A stretch of 64,000 nt of DNA, taken from NCBI RefSeq assembly GCF_024362325.1, contig NZ_CP101497.1, positions 62,001-126,000 on the forward strand, written 5' to 3'. Each line of letters opens with the position of its first letter. Within the stretch, counting starts at the first letter, position 1. The translations under genes and the position numbers were made by a program. Below the pieces are notes generated by a model, which was not told the origin of the DNA, did not search any database, and worked only from the letters and a program-made list of their open reading frames with translations. Shown piece after piece: positions 1 through 8,131 of this stretch. This DNA comes from Microcella humidisoli. Lineage in GTDB: Bacteria; Actinomycetota; Actinomycetes; Actinomycetales; Microbacteriaceae.

Positions 1-3000
1 GAAGCACCTGTAGAGATCGGGCTGTAACCCTTCGAGGTACGGGTAGTTCACACCCGCGCCGACAAACGCTGCCCCCGCAACCGTGTCGACGGTCGACTCG
101 ACAACAAGGTCGGCAACCCCCTCCAGCGCGAGTGTCACCACGCGCCGCCGTGCTTCGTCGGCCTGGGATGCCTTGCCCTTGAGCTGCCACCAAGGATCAC
201 CCTCCGCGAGCAACGCATCCGCAACAACCCGGGGACGAACCCACGGCGGGTTCCCCACCTGAAGATGGAAACCGCCGCGTGAGAATGGCGCACAGAAATC
301 GACTTGCCAGTGGAAGAAACCCTGCCGACTAGCGACGCCTTCAGCGACCACGAGCCATCGGTGGTGAGCCAAGACCGCGTCCACCGTTCCTGCACCAGCG
401 AACCCCAGGTCAGCCTGCTCGGCGTCACCGAGGGCAACCCACGATGACCCGGTGTCGAGCATCGCTTGGCCTTGGGCCAACAGCTTCGCCGAGGTCTCCA
501 CATGCTTCCCCAGCAGGGCTTCGAGCCCGGCGATCCACTCATCGAGCGTGGGCGGCTTGACCCCTTGGGTGAGCGTGTCGGTCAAGGGCCAAAACCACAG
601 CGCGTTCCACGCGTCCATCACGCGGCGAAGACGCTGGACGGCGCCATCGGGGTCGGCAAAAGTCGCCTCGATCTCCTCGCGGGTTACGCGATCGCCTGCC
701 GGCGCGGGCTCAGCATCCCGACCCCAAAGCGGAATCTGCCGGCGCACCTGGCTCTCGGCGATCTCGTAGCGGCGAAGCGCGAACTGCCAGAGGCGCTCGA
801 CGCGCAGGGCGAGGCCTTGCAGCGCAGCGACCTGTTTCTTGGTGGGCTTGCGCGTGACCTCGCGCTGCCAGGCCTTGAGCTCTTTCGTGCGCTCAGGGGC
901 AAGCTCCCGCGCCTCTTTCGCCTCGACCGCGCTGCCCCAACCGGCAGCAGGCAGGAGGAAGTGGTGCACTCCCCCGTTGAGGCCAGAGCCGAGGCGGCCC
1001 TCGCGCAAGTCGTCGGCGAGTTCGGTGAGCGGAATGTCACGGGGCACCGCATTGAGCCACGCCTTGTCGGCGACCTGGGCGGCCGTGTAGACGGCGCGGC
1101 GAGCCCCGATGAGCGAGTTGCCGCGTCGCAGGTGCAGACCGAACCACGGTGCCTGCAGGTCTTCGACCATGGTGTCGAGCCACAGTGAGATCTCGGCCAG
1201 CTCGACTGCTGTGGCGTTGAGGTCGACGCCGTAGACGTTGTGCAGGGCGAGGTAGGCCTTGACCTTCTGCAGCTCGCGCGGGTAGGCGTCGGGGTCAATG
1301 CGCTCACCCGTCTCGGCCTGTCGACGCGTGAGGTACTGCTCGGCGAGTTGACGCACGGCCTCGATGGCGAACGCTCCCGAACCGAGTGCCGGCTCGCACA
1401 CCGTCAGCTCGAGAATCTGCTCGGCTGTGGTGGTCTCGTCGTTCTGATCGAGCAGTTCTTCGAGCGCCTGACCGACGGTGAAGCGGGTGAGTACCTCGGG
1501 CGTGTAGTAGGAGGCCGACTGCTGGCGCTCGCGGCCGGCCAGGCGGAAGACGAAGCTGCCCTGCTCGTGCACGACACGGTGCGGCTCGCCGGTGATCGGG
1601 TGCGGGCGCTTGACGAAGTCTTTCTCGTCGAGGTGGCCCGAGCGGGTGACCGGCACGACCCACGAGCCCTTCGAGGCGTCGCCGTCTTTCGCCACCTCGT
1701 GCAGTTGCTCGTCGGCGAAGAAGCCCGTGTACGACATGAGTCCCTCGTAGACGGCTCCGAGCTGGTTGATGCCGAGGTCGGCGTAGCTGATGAAGCCGCG
1801 GTCGCGACCCTTTTGCTCTTTGCTCAGCAGCAGGTGCTGCAGCACGCGCTGCAATTCACGGTCACTGAGCTTGACCTCGTCGATAAGAGCCGTTGCTTTG
1901 GGCAAGAAGAGGTCGGCACGCAGGCTCTGGAAGACGAGGCCTTCGCCGAGCTCGCGGGGAGCATCCGTCGCCTCGTCGTCGGTCTCGCCGGGGTGGGAAG
2001 GGTCGACGCCGTGGCCGCGATCGACCAGGCGGAACAGCACTGCGAGCGACTCGTAAAGGTGCGTGCCGTGCTCGGCGCGTTCGGTTGAGAGCGATGCGAG
2101 GGTCAGGTCGCGCAGGCGGTCGAGGCTGTAGCCCTGCTCATATTCGGGGGTTCCGGCGGGGAGAACCTTGAGCTCGGGCGAGGCCTCGGCATAGAGGAGG
2201 AAGAGGATGCGGTAGAGGAACCGCAGGGCCTGCTTGGCGAGCACCTGCGCCTGATCGCCGGGCAGCGGGTCGAGGCCAGCGCGGCGGCGGCGAGCGACCA
2301 CGTCGTTGGCGATGATCTCAATCGAATGCCGCACGCCCTCGCGCAGATCTTGCGAGACTCCGACGGTGTGCTTGACCGACTCGTCGAGCACCGACGACCA
2401 CCAGATGTCGCCCTCCTCATCGGGAGCGAGCGCGTCGGCACTGACGCAGGCGAGCAGACGGTCGATCTCGCCGCCCTTCTTCGTCTCGTTGCGCTGGCAG
2501 ACCAGTTGCAGGTCGATGGCCAAGTATCGCCCCTCGGGCCAACGCTCGTTCTCGGCGATGAGCAGCCACTGACCCGCGAGCACGAGGGCGAAGGCGGGGC
2601 CGTTGGTGTCGGCAAAGAGGCTCGACAGGGTTCGCGCCACCGAGTCGATCGGGTGGTTCTCGTCAGCCTCGGGAGCGTACTTCTCGAGCAGGGTGCTGGC
2701 GTCCTTCTGCAGCAGCTGCTCGTGAGTGTCGACCGGTTTGGCTTCGATGATCGCGAACGGAGCATCCCCCGTGATGCCGAGGCGATGCACTCGCGTGACG
2801 GGGCCGCGGCGCTCGTGCACCAGACCGGAACCGATGAAGCCCAGGGCGGTGAGCAGCGGGGTGACGTAGTCGGCGCGAACGCTCGCAGGGTCGACTGTGG
2901 CAGATTCGCTCGTGTCGACGGAGGCGAGGTAAGCCTCGATCGATGACCGGATGCTCGTGAACCGGCTGAGCGCAGAAGCCCCCGTTTCGTCGTGCTGCTC

Positions 3001-3117
3001 GTCGAACTTCTTGCGACGCTCGAGCACACGGGACTTGAACGACTGCGACGTAGCGTCGGTCGTGAAGTAGTGCTCGCTGAGCCAGGCTTCGCCGACGATG
3101 AACGCTTCAGAGGCCAT
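1..3117 (-). CDS. Eco57I-type N6-adenine DNA methyltransferase, DrmMI-like (C-terminus beyond window)
   Basis: One uninterrupted frame reads from the ATG at 3117 to the left edge (1039 codons), so the C-terminus is outside the window. SAM-binding motif I is CEPALGSGAF at residues 574-583 and catalytic motif IV is NPPW at 956-959. The long spacing between them fits large Eco57I/PglX/DrmMI-type gamma adenine methylases. The first ~500 residues resemble the restriction-type N-terminal region of such proteins (for example IIEAKPVD near residue 120). The gene starts 2 bp after the stop of the SNF2 helicase, so the two are surely co-transcribed and probably coupled. In class 1 DISARM this methylase marks self DNA. 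A two-gene restriction-modification or BREX-related system is the alternative. The methylase call is firm; the DISARM assignment is inferred from the pairing and order. Confidence 0.8.
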   Translation of the reverse strand, partial: MASEAFIVGEAWLSEHYFTTDATSQSFKSRVLERRKKFDEQHDETGASALSRFTSIRSSIEAYLASVDTSESATVDPASVRADYVTPLLTALGFIGSGLVHERRGPVTRVHRLGITGDAPFAIIEAKPVDTHEQLLQKDASTLLEKYAPEADENHPIDSVARTLSSLFADTNGPAFALVLAGQWLLIAENERWPEGRYLAIDLQLVCQRNETKKGGEIDRLLACVSADALAPDEEGDIWWSSVLDESVKHTVGVSQDLREGVRHSIEIIANDVVARRRRAGLDPLPGDQAQVLAKQALRFLYRILFLLYAEASPELKVLPAGTPEYEQGYSLDRLRDLTLASLSTERAEHGTHLYESLAVLFRLVDRGHGVDPSHPGETDDEATDAPRELGEGLVFQSLRADLFLPKATALIDEVKLSDRELQRVLQHLLLSKEQKGRDRGFISYADLGINQLGAVYEGLMSYTGFFADEQLHEVAKDGDASKGSWVVPVTRSGHLDEKDFVKRPHPITGEPHRVVHEQGSFVFRLAGRERQQSASYYTPEVLTRFTVGQALEELLDQNDETTTAEQILELTVCEPALGSGAFAIEAVRQLAEQYLTRRQAETGERIDPDAYPRELQKVKAYLALHNVYGVDLNATAVELAEISLWLDTMVEDLQAPWFGLHLRRGNSLIGARRAVYTAAQVADKAWLNAVPRDIPLTELADDLREGRLGSGLNGGVHHFLLPAAGWGSAVEAKEARELAPERTKELKAWQREVTRKPTKKQVAALQGLALRVERLWQFALRRYEIAESQVRRQIPLWGRDAEPAPAGDRVTREEIEATFADPDGAVQRLRRVMDAWNALWFWPLTDTLTQGVKPPTLDEWIAGLEALLGKHVETSAKLLAQGQAMLDTGSSWVALGDAEQADLGFAGAGTVDAVLAHHRWLVVAEGVASRQGFFHWQVDFCAPFSRGGFHLQVGNPPWVRPRVVADALLAEGDPWWQLKGKASQADEARRRVVTLALEGVADLVVESTVDTVAGAAFVGAGVNYPYLEGLQPDLYRCF

Positions 3118-3119
3118 GG

Positions 3120-6050
3120 TCAGGCTCCTTCCATGGTCGGGGTGTCGGCGGGCACGACGACGACGAGCGGGCGCACGAGGGTCTGGTGCGGGCGCATCTG
3201 TTCGGCGAGCTCGCGCTCTTGCTCGACGGTGACGCGACGTTCACGCAGGCCAGCGATCTGGTCGAGGGCGTCGGCGCCGTGCTGCCAGTCCTCAACGCGA
3301 GAGGCCCACAGTTCGATTCGCTTCTCGATGTCGGCGCCCGAGACGACCGAGAGGTGCTCGGCCGACGCGAACGCTCGCTTCACCGCCGCAGGGATCAGGG
3401 CACGCAAGGGTCGCACGTCGACCGGGCCAGGGTTCGGCGTCGTGTCGGTGAGACCCATGTCGCGCAGGGCTTCGGCCGCAGAGGGGTGCACGGTGGCAAA
3501 GGCCTGCTCGGGGGCAGCGGGGTTGGGGTGAACGGTCGTGATGAAGGAGCGAGCCACCACCTGGCCGCGACGGTTGCTGAGCGTCGCCAGTAGCAGCACC
3601 GTGGGCGCATCGACGTCGCCACGGATCGCGGGAACCTCGTTGCGGCCCAGGCCGCCGAGCGCGCGGTCGGCCGCCCAGTCGAGCACCGGGTGCAGCGGGC
3701 CCACGAAGTGCGCCTCGGGCCACGACGAGATGCTGCGCGTGTCGTTGCGCGCATCGGCAAGCAGGTCGTTCGCGCGCTTCTTCGTCGTCGCGAGCTTGAA
3801 CAGCGTCGTCACGTCGCGCTCGCGCAGGTAGGTCTGAGGCAGCACCTCAAGGCGCTGGACGAGGTCACGAGTCGGGCTGAGTTGCACGATTCCGTCATTC
3901 GGAAACTCGCGCCACTCAACGCCGCCGCGCTCGAGTGAGTCGGCGGGCGTCTCGAAGGCGAGGTGCAGGGCGGACCGCAGGAAAGCGATGTCGTCGGAGA
4001 AGAGCCGGGTCGAGTCGCTGTCGGTTGCGGTGCCCGTGGGAGTGTCGGGCTCGTCGTCCGTGTCGGGCGCGGGGCCGAGGGAGTTCTGGCCCTGCTGGCT
4101 GATGCGGGCGAGGAGGGCTGCGACCGAGTTGGTCTCGCTCATCACCTTGTCGGCGGTCTTCACGACGTCGTCGAAGTCGCGTTCTCCGGCGAGAACCTTA
4201 CGGATCTCTTCTTCTTCGTCGGCGGCGCTGTACTTGTCCATGAGCGAGGCGACGTCGCCGAGCGCCTTGTGCGCTTCATCCTCACGCTCGATGAGACGAG
4301 TGAGCACTCGAACGTCGCCCGAGAACTTCGCGTCATCGGGCTCAAGCAGCAGGGTCGTGATCTGCGGCGCGTGGCGCTGACCGTAGCGGTCGATGCGGCC
4401 GTTGCGCTGCTCGATGCGGATCAGGCTCCACGGAATGTCGTAGTGCACGAGCTCATGGCATTGCGAGTGCAGGTTGACACCCTCGGAGGCCACGTCTCCA
4501 GTCACGAGCACTCGAATCGGCGAGGCTGCCTGCTTGAAGCTCTCCACCACCTCCTGCTGCTCGACGTCGGTCAAGCCGCCGTGCAGCACCGCAATCTGCT
4601 CGTCTTTCAGCTTCAGGTCGCGCTTTAGGCTCTCGCGCAGCCACTTCAGGGTGGGCACACGCTCAGAGAAGATGACGACGCGATTGTCGTCCTTCGCCGA
4701 GACACCGATCTGCGCGAGGTACGCCTTCAGGCCCTCGTACTTGGCCGACTTCTGCTCGAGGGCTGTCGCGGCCAACGACCGAAGGGTGGCGAGGGCTTCG
4801 AGTTCTTTTGCTTGGGATGGGGTGGAGCGGTCGAGAGACCGGCTGCGAGCATCCACGCTCTCAATCAGGGCCGGAATTGATGACAGGAAGCCCTTCGCGA
4901 GCGTCCACGGAAAGAGTGTAGAGTTGCCGCCCGAATACGGTGACGAGCCGGTCGGGTGCAGCCAGGTCTGCGAGATTTCGGTCGCGACGGCGTTTTCGGC
5001 CGGGCTCGCGGCCAGCAGCTTGTGCTGCACTGGCTTGCGCTCAGCCCAATCGGAGCCGACCTCGCGAGCCACCTCGTCGCTGTGCCGGTGGCGGCGGATA
5101 ATGAGGTTCTTCGCCTCGTCTTCGAGCACGTTGCCCGCAGGGTCCACCGCGGTCGGCTCGAGCAGGCGAATGAGCTCGGCAAACGACTCTTTCTTGCCGT
5201 TGTGCGGGGTCGCACTGGCGAGGATGAGCGCTTCCGCGTTGGTGGCCAACATGCGCGCGAGGCGGTTGTTCTGGGTAGCGCCGGTGATGTTGTGCGACTC
5301 GTCGATGACGACGGCATCCCAACGATGCTTCTGCAGGTAGCGGCGGTACTTCTCTTGCTTGAGGGTGTCGATCGAAATGATCGCGCGCTTGTACATGCTG
5401 AACGGGTTGCGGGTGGCCGGCAGCTTCTGCCGCACCCGCTGAATACCCACCGAGTCGAGGCGCACGAACGGCAGCGCGAATCGCGACCACATCTCGTGCT
5501 GCATCTGCTCGAGCACGTGCCTGGGCGTCACGATCAGGATGCTCTCGCCCCGCCCCCGGCGCACCAGCTCGGCCAGGATCATGCCGATCTCGACCGTCTT
5601 GCCGAGGCCCACCGCGTCGGCGAGCAGGATGCGCGGCCGCAGATTCGCCGGGTCGAGCGCCTTGCGCACCGCGGCGCGCTGGTATTCGAGCGGGTCAACA
5701 AGCATGCTGGTCGAAGCCGTGAGGTTCGGGGCGTTCATCGGAACCGGCGCCTTGCGAAGCGTCGCCTCTAGCCAAAGCTTCGCGGTGGCGTACTTGCCCG
5801 ATGCGTCGGCCACCACGGTTGCGGCCGCCGGGTCGAGCGGGACGATCTCGTCGATTCCGCTGTAGAACGTTGCGGTGGTGTCGCGCACGAGTTCGCTCAG
5901 GCCCTGCACGCGGACGAGGAGGCCCGAGGTGGTCATCTCGGTGCTGGTCACGAGCCATTCGGCGTCGCGGACGACGACGACCGAACCGGGGGCGACGTTG
6001 GGGGTATCGGGAGTCGCTGGCGCGTCTTGCAGGGCAGTCGAGTTCATCAC
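3120..6050 (-). CDS. SNF2-family helicase/ATPase, DrmD-like
   Basis: A 976-residue SF2 ATPase of the SNF2/RapA type. Visible motifs are Walker A DAVGLGKT (about 145-152), DESH Walker B (250-253), ASATPHNG motif III (about 278-285), and in the C-terminal RecA lobe HGGLTDVEQQE and QRNGRIDRYGQ (motif VI). A roughly 300-residue C-terminal extension is not recognisable as a nuclease. Length, motifs and the immediately downstream adenine methylase match DrmD of class 1 DISARM, a phage-restriction system; this is inference. The start is either GTG at 6050 or the adjacent ATG at 6047, behind a distant GGAGG. A TAGAGT hexamer at 6110-6115 on this strand could be the promoter. Other SNF2 helicases paired with type I/ISP restriction enzymes remain possible. 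Confidence 0.8.
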   Translation of the reverse strand: MMNSTALQDAPATPDTPNVAPGSVVVVRDAEWLVTSTEMTTSGLLVRVQGLSELVRDTTATFYSGIDEIVPLDPAAATVVADASGKYATAKLWLEATLRKAPVPMNAPNLTASTSMLVDPLEYQRAAVRKALDPANLRPRILLADAVGLGKTVEIGMILAELVRRGRGESILIVTPRHVLEQMQHEMWSRFALPFVRLDSVGIQRVRQKLPATRNPFSMYKRAIISIDTLKQEKYRRYLQKHRWDAVVIDESHNITGATQNNRLARMLATNAEALILASATPHNGKKESFAELIRLLEPTAVDPAGNVLEDEAKNLIIRRHRHSDEVAREVGSDWAERKPVQHKLLAASPAENAVATEISQTWLHPTGSSPYSGGNSTLFPWTLAKGFLSSIPALIESVDARSRSLDRSTPSQAKELEALATLRSLAATALEQKSAKYEGLKAYLAQIGVSAKDDNRVVIFSERVPTLKWLRESLKRDLKLKDEQIAVLHGGLTDVEQQEVVESFKQAASPIRVLVTGDVASEGVNLHSQCHELVHYDIPWSLIRIEQRNGRIDRYGQRHAPQITTLLLEPDDAKFSGDVRVLTRLIEREDEAHKALGDVASLMDKYSAADEEEEIRKVLAGERDFDDVVKTADKVMSETNSVAALLARISQQGQNSLGPAPDTDDEPDTPTGTATDSDSTRLFSDDIAFLRSALHLAFETPADSLERGGVEWREFPNDGIVQLSPTRDLVQRLEVLPQTYLRERDVTTLFKLATTKKRANDLLADARNDTRSISSWPEAHFVGPLHPVLDWAADRALGGLGRNEVPAIRGDVDAPTVLLLATLSNRRGQVVARSFITTVHPNPAAPEQAFATVHPSAAEALRDMGLTDTTPNPGPVDVRPLRALIPAAVKRAFASAEHLSVVSGADIEKRIELWASRVEDWQHGADALDQIAGLRERRVTVEQERELAEQMRPHQTLVRPLVVVVPADTPTMEGA

Positions 6051-6253
6051 TAGTGCGTTTTTCCTCCGGCCAGGACGGGGCGCCTTAGCCCCGGGGTGCT
6101 CGTGAGCCCACTCTATTCGTGAGGGTGGGTCGAGATGAGTCTTGCGGTCACCACGGACGCTTGACCCGCATCAAGTGACGCGCACGGTGGAAGATTCGCT
6201 CTCAGAGAACCCAGTAGCTTCTGAGTTTGGCTCGATCTCCCTACAATCCTGCT
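6051..6253. promoter_or_regulatory. Divergent promoter region between DISARM-like genes and TM cassette
   Basis: About 200 bp separate the leftward helicase from the rightward membrane-protein cassette. Leftward, a TAGAGT hexamer (6110-6115) and a GGAGG (about 6063-6067) are candidates for -10 and ribosome binding site. A GGGGC/GCCCC stem lies between them (about 6077-6092). Rightward, TACAAT at 6242-6247 ends 6 nt before the ATG at 6254, so that transcript would be leaderless. No convincing -35 was found for either direction. I see no open reading frame here worth calling. Confidence 0.4.
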
Positions 6254-6751
6254 ATGAGTAAGAAACGTGAAGTGGAGCTCGCCCGCCGGAGCTTCTCGCG
6301 TATTCGCTTGATTCATGAGGAACTGGACCGCCTTGGCGCAGATGCCTCGGCGCGTCATTCGAGCATCATGTCGAAGGGTTCTTTTCTTGCAGTGGCGGCC
6401 GGTGTGGTCATCGCGGCGACCTCCAGCCGCCTTTGGGAAGTTCAACCGATAGTTGGGCTAGCGGCCTTGGTGCTCGCTTGCCTCGCTCTCGTTGGGTCTG
6501 CTCTCGCTCTGCGCCCTGGCCAGCGCATTGAGCTATTGCCTCAACGGCTAGCTGACAAGTACGTCGACTCACAGCTCACTGCGGCGACGGTTGAACGACA
6601 GCTCGTGCTTGACAAGGCGCACGTTCTCGTCGCGCGCGAGGGCGACCTGAAGAATCGATCCCTATTGGTTTCCACCGGCTTCGTCCTGTTGATTCTGTCG
6701 ACTACCGCTCTTTGCATCACCTTTTCATTTGAGACTCTAGGAGGCACCTGA
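6254..6751 (+). CDS. Small three-TM protein (SLATT/PycTM-like topology), function unknown
   Basis: A 165-residue protein starting at ATG 6254, preferred over an in-frame TTG at 6227 because TACAAT ends 6 nt upstream and suggests leaderless translation. A basic amphipathic N-terminal helix (about 1-38) precedes a tight pair of membrane segments (about 42-58 and 66-87, ending ALALRPGQ). A cytosolic helical part follows, then a third membrane segment near 136-157. Two adjacent helices, an RP-like exit, a helical linker and a late third helix resemble SLATT or Pycsar-effector (PycTM) membrane proteins, but no cyclase or nucleotide sensor is next to it, so the family is not established. Its stop overlaps the start of the next gene (TGATG), and it is divergent from the DISARM-like genes. 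An accessory defence role is inferred from context only. Confidence 0.6.
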   Translation: MSKKREVELARRSFSRIRLIHEELDRLGADASARHSSIMSKGSFLAVAAGVVIAATSSRLWEVQPIVGLAALVLACLALVGSALALRPGQRIELLPQRLADKYVDSQLTAATVERQLVLDKAHVLVAREGDLKNRSLLVSTGFVLLILSTTALCITFSFETLGGT

Positions 6752-6924
6752 TGACACGCCCTGGTTTTGAGGACAGCGTTGCTGGCGGGGACGACGACGC
6801 CGAGGACGTGACAAGCTCGAATACCGGCTACGTGAAGCACAGCCGCGATGATGATGAGACAACAGTCAACTTTGGAAAGGTCATCGAGAGCCAACGGCGT
6901 GAGAAGAGAGAATCACAAAGCTAG
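6751..6924 (+). CDS. Small acidic protein, 57 aa, unknown function
   Basis: ATG at 6751 overlaps the TGA of the three-TM gene by one base (TGATG), a clear sign of translational coupling. The 57-residue product is highly charged and without hydrophobic segments: an acidic N-terminal half (GGDDDAED) and a basic C-terminus (SQRREKRESQS). GAGACTCTAGGAGGCAC just upstream contains a good Shine-Dalgarno (AGGAGG). No family was recognised. It could be a regulator, partner or antitoxin-like neutraliser of the membrane protein. It is too short for most gene-length cut-offs and may be missed in automatic annotation. Confidence 0.5.
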   Translation: MTRPGFEDSVAGGDDDAEDVTSSNTGYVKHSRDDDETTVNFGKVIESQRREKRESQS

Positions 6925-7095
6925 AAGGTGGTAGCCAACGAATTGCGTCACTGGATGTGTCTCGGACCTGTTCGAGTGCAGACCCGGACGCACTAGCGGA
7001 CGGGCGCTTCGCGGCAGGATCGGGCAATCGCGGTGGGGTGGGAAGAAGGCCACGGCGACAACGCTTGAGCCCTTGGGATCCCGCGGCCGCTAGCT
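6925..7095. other. Gap without gene between TM cassette and truncated NERD gene
   Basis: No coding sequence is visible. At its right end BamHI, SacII, NotI and NheI recognition sequences overlap within 7076-7094, directly beside the premature end of the NERD-ATPase gene at 7096. This is probably chance in G+C-rich DNA but marks the probable break point of that gene. Confidence 0.4.
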
Positions 7096-8088
7096 CTAAT
7101 GGCGTTGGAGATCCCCGAGGATTCCGGCTGTGAGCAGACGCTGCCGGCTCGCGAGCTTGCGCACTGCCTCGTTCTTGCCCGCGTGCCGGTCGACCACCTG
7201 CGCCATCAGCGAGTGGATGCGCCGCACCTCGATGCCCTCACCGCACAGCTCGGCCAGCCGCGCCTCGATGAGCCGGTTGAACACGACGACGAGCGTGCGC
7301 TTGCCACTCTCTGCCGCGCGTCGGGCAGCCTCGGCGGCCACCCACGTCTTGCCCGACCCAGCCGGACCCTCGACCAGCAGCCGCGGGTTGCTGCCGACCA
7401 CGTCCAGAATCTTCACCTGCTCGGCGGTGAACGTGGCCTGCTCGTGCTCGCGGCGGCGGGCCAGCTCTTTCGCGCTGAGCTCAAGCTGGAAGCGCGGGGT
7501 CAGTAGTTCGGTGATGCGCTCGGTGTGCGCCTGGTCGGGTTGACCCTCAACGCGGCGGTAGCCGCTGATCGTCTCGGCCAGGTGCGCGCTCGCCTTGTTC
7601 AGGGTGCGGATGATCGCACCGGGCGCCTTGTCGGCCGCAAGATCGGCGGCATCGAGTAGCTGCCACTCGTGCCAGCCGATGCCGGCGCTGAACTTGCTCT
7701 TGCTTAGCTGGGTGAGCCACGCCGCGTGAAAGATCGGATACCCCACGGGTCCGGCCCCGCGCGACTCGAGAAACTCGATGATCGAGTGCTGCGCCCCCGA
7801 CGCCTGCTCGAAGGGGCTACGGGTTACCCAGTCGCGCTTGCCGTAGCGCCAGCGTCCCTCGCCGTCGGCTTCGATGCTCTCGTGCGACTTCACCTCGATG
7901 ACGAGCACGCCGTGCCCGGGCGCGACGACGACGAAGTCGGCTTCGCCCTGCACTTGGCTGACGTGGTGCGCGATCTCGAGAGAGTGGAAGACGACCCAGT
8001 CGTCGGGCGCATCGCGCAGCACCGCGAAGACGGCATGTTCGCCGGGAGGGGCGTCATCGCCGATGGTCGGCGGGATCATGCGGGCCAT
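7096..8088 (-). CDS. NERD-domain ATPase/helicase, truncated after Walker A
   Basis: A 330-residue product. Residues about 15-130 form a NERD (nuclease-related) domain with the strand pattern GEADFVVV...GVLVIEVKS carrying the expected D and E..K residues. A Walker A, GPAGSGKT, is at 241-248, followed by the start of a UvrD/RecD-like RecA fold (TLVVVFNRLI). The frame then stops: no Walker B, arginine finger or second RecA lobe is present, whereas NERD-helicases of this type usually exceed 500 residues. I read it as a truncated, probably non-functional gene, although the nuclease domain itself is intact. It is the last gene of the leftward vapBC-DUF429-DarT-like run, 43 bp behind the DarT-like gene. 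The start could also be the ATG at 8079. Confidence 0.7.
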   Translation of the reverse strand: MARMIPPTIGDDAPPGEHAVFAVLRDAPDDWVVFHSLEIAHHVSQVQGEADFVVVAPGHGVLVIEVKSHESIEADGEGRWRYGKRDWVTRSPFEQASGAQHSIIEFLESRGAGPVGYPIFHAAWLTQLSKSKFSAGIGWHEWQLLDAADLAADKAPGAIIRTLNKASAHLAETISGYRRVEGQPDQAHTERITELLTPRFQLELSAKELARRREHEQATFTAEQVKILDVVGSNPRLLVEGPAGSGKTWVAAEAARRAAESGKRTLVVVFNRLIEARLAELCGEGIEVRRIHSLMAQVVDRHAGKNEAVRKLASRQRLLTAGILGDLQRH

Positions 8089-8131
8089 AACCGTGAGACT
8101 ACTTCGAGAGTGGCCTCGTAGCGAGAAGCCC

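Noticed and set aside
452..3029. Several 100-300-residue open frames on both strands over the first 3 kb
   Set aside because: They overlap the single long methyltransferase frame that runs off the left edge and carries both catalytic motifs; the short frames are composition artefacts of G+C-rich DNA.
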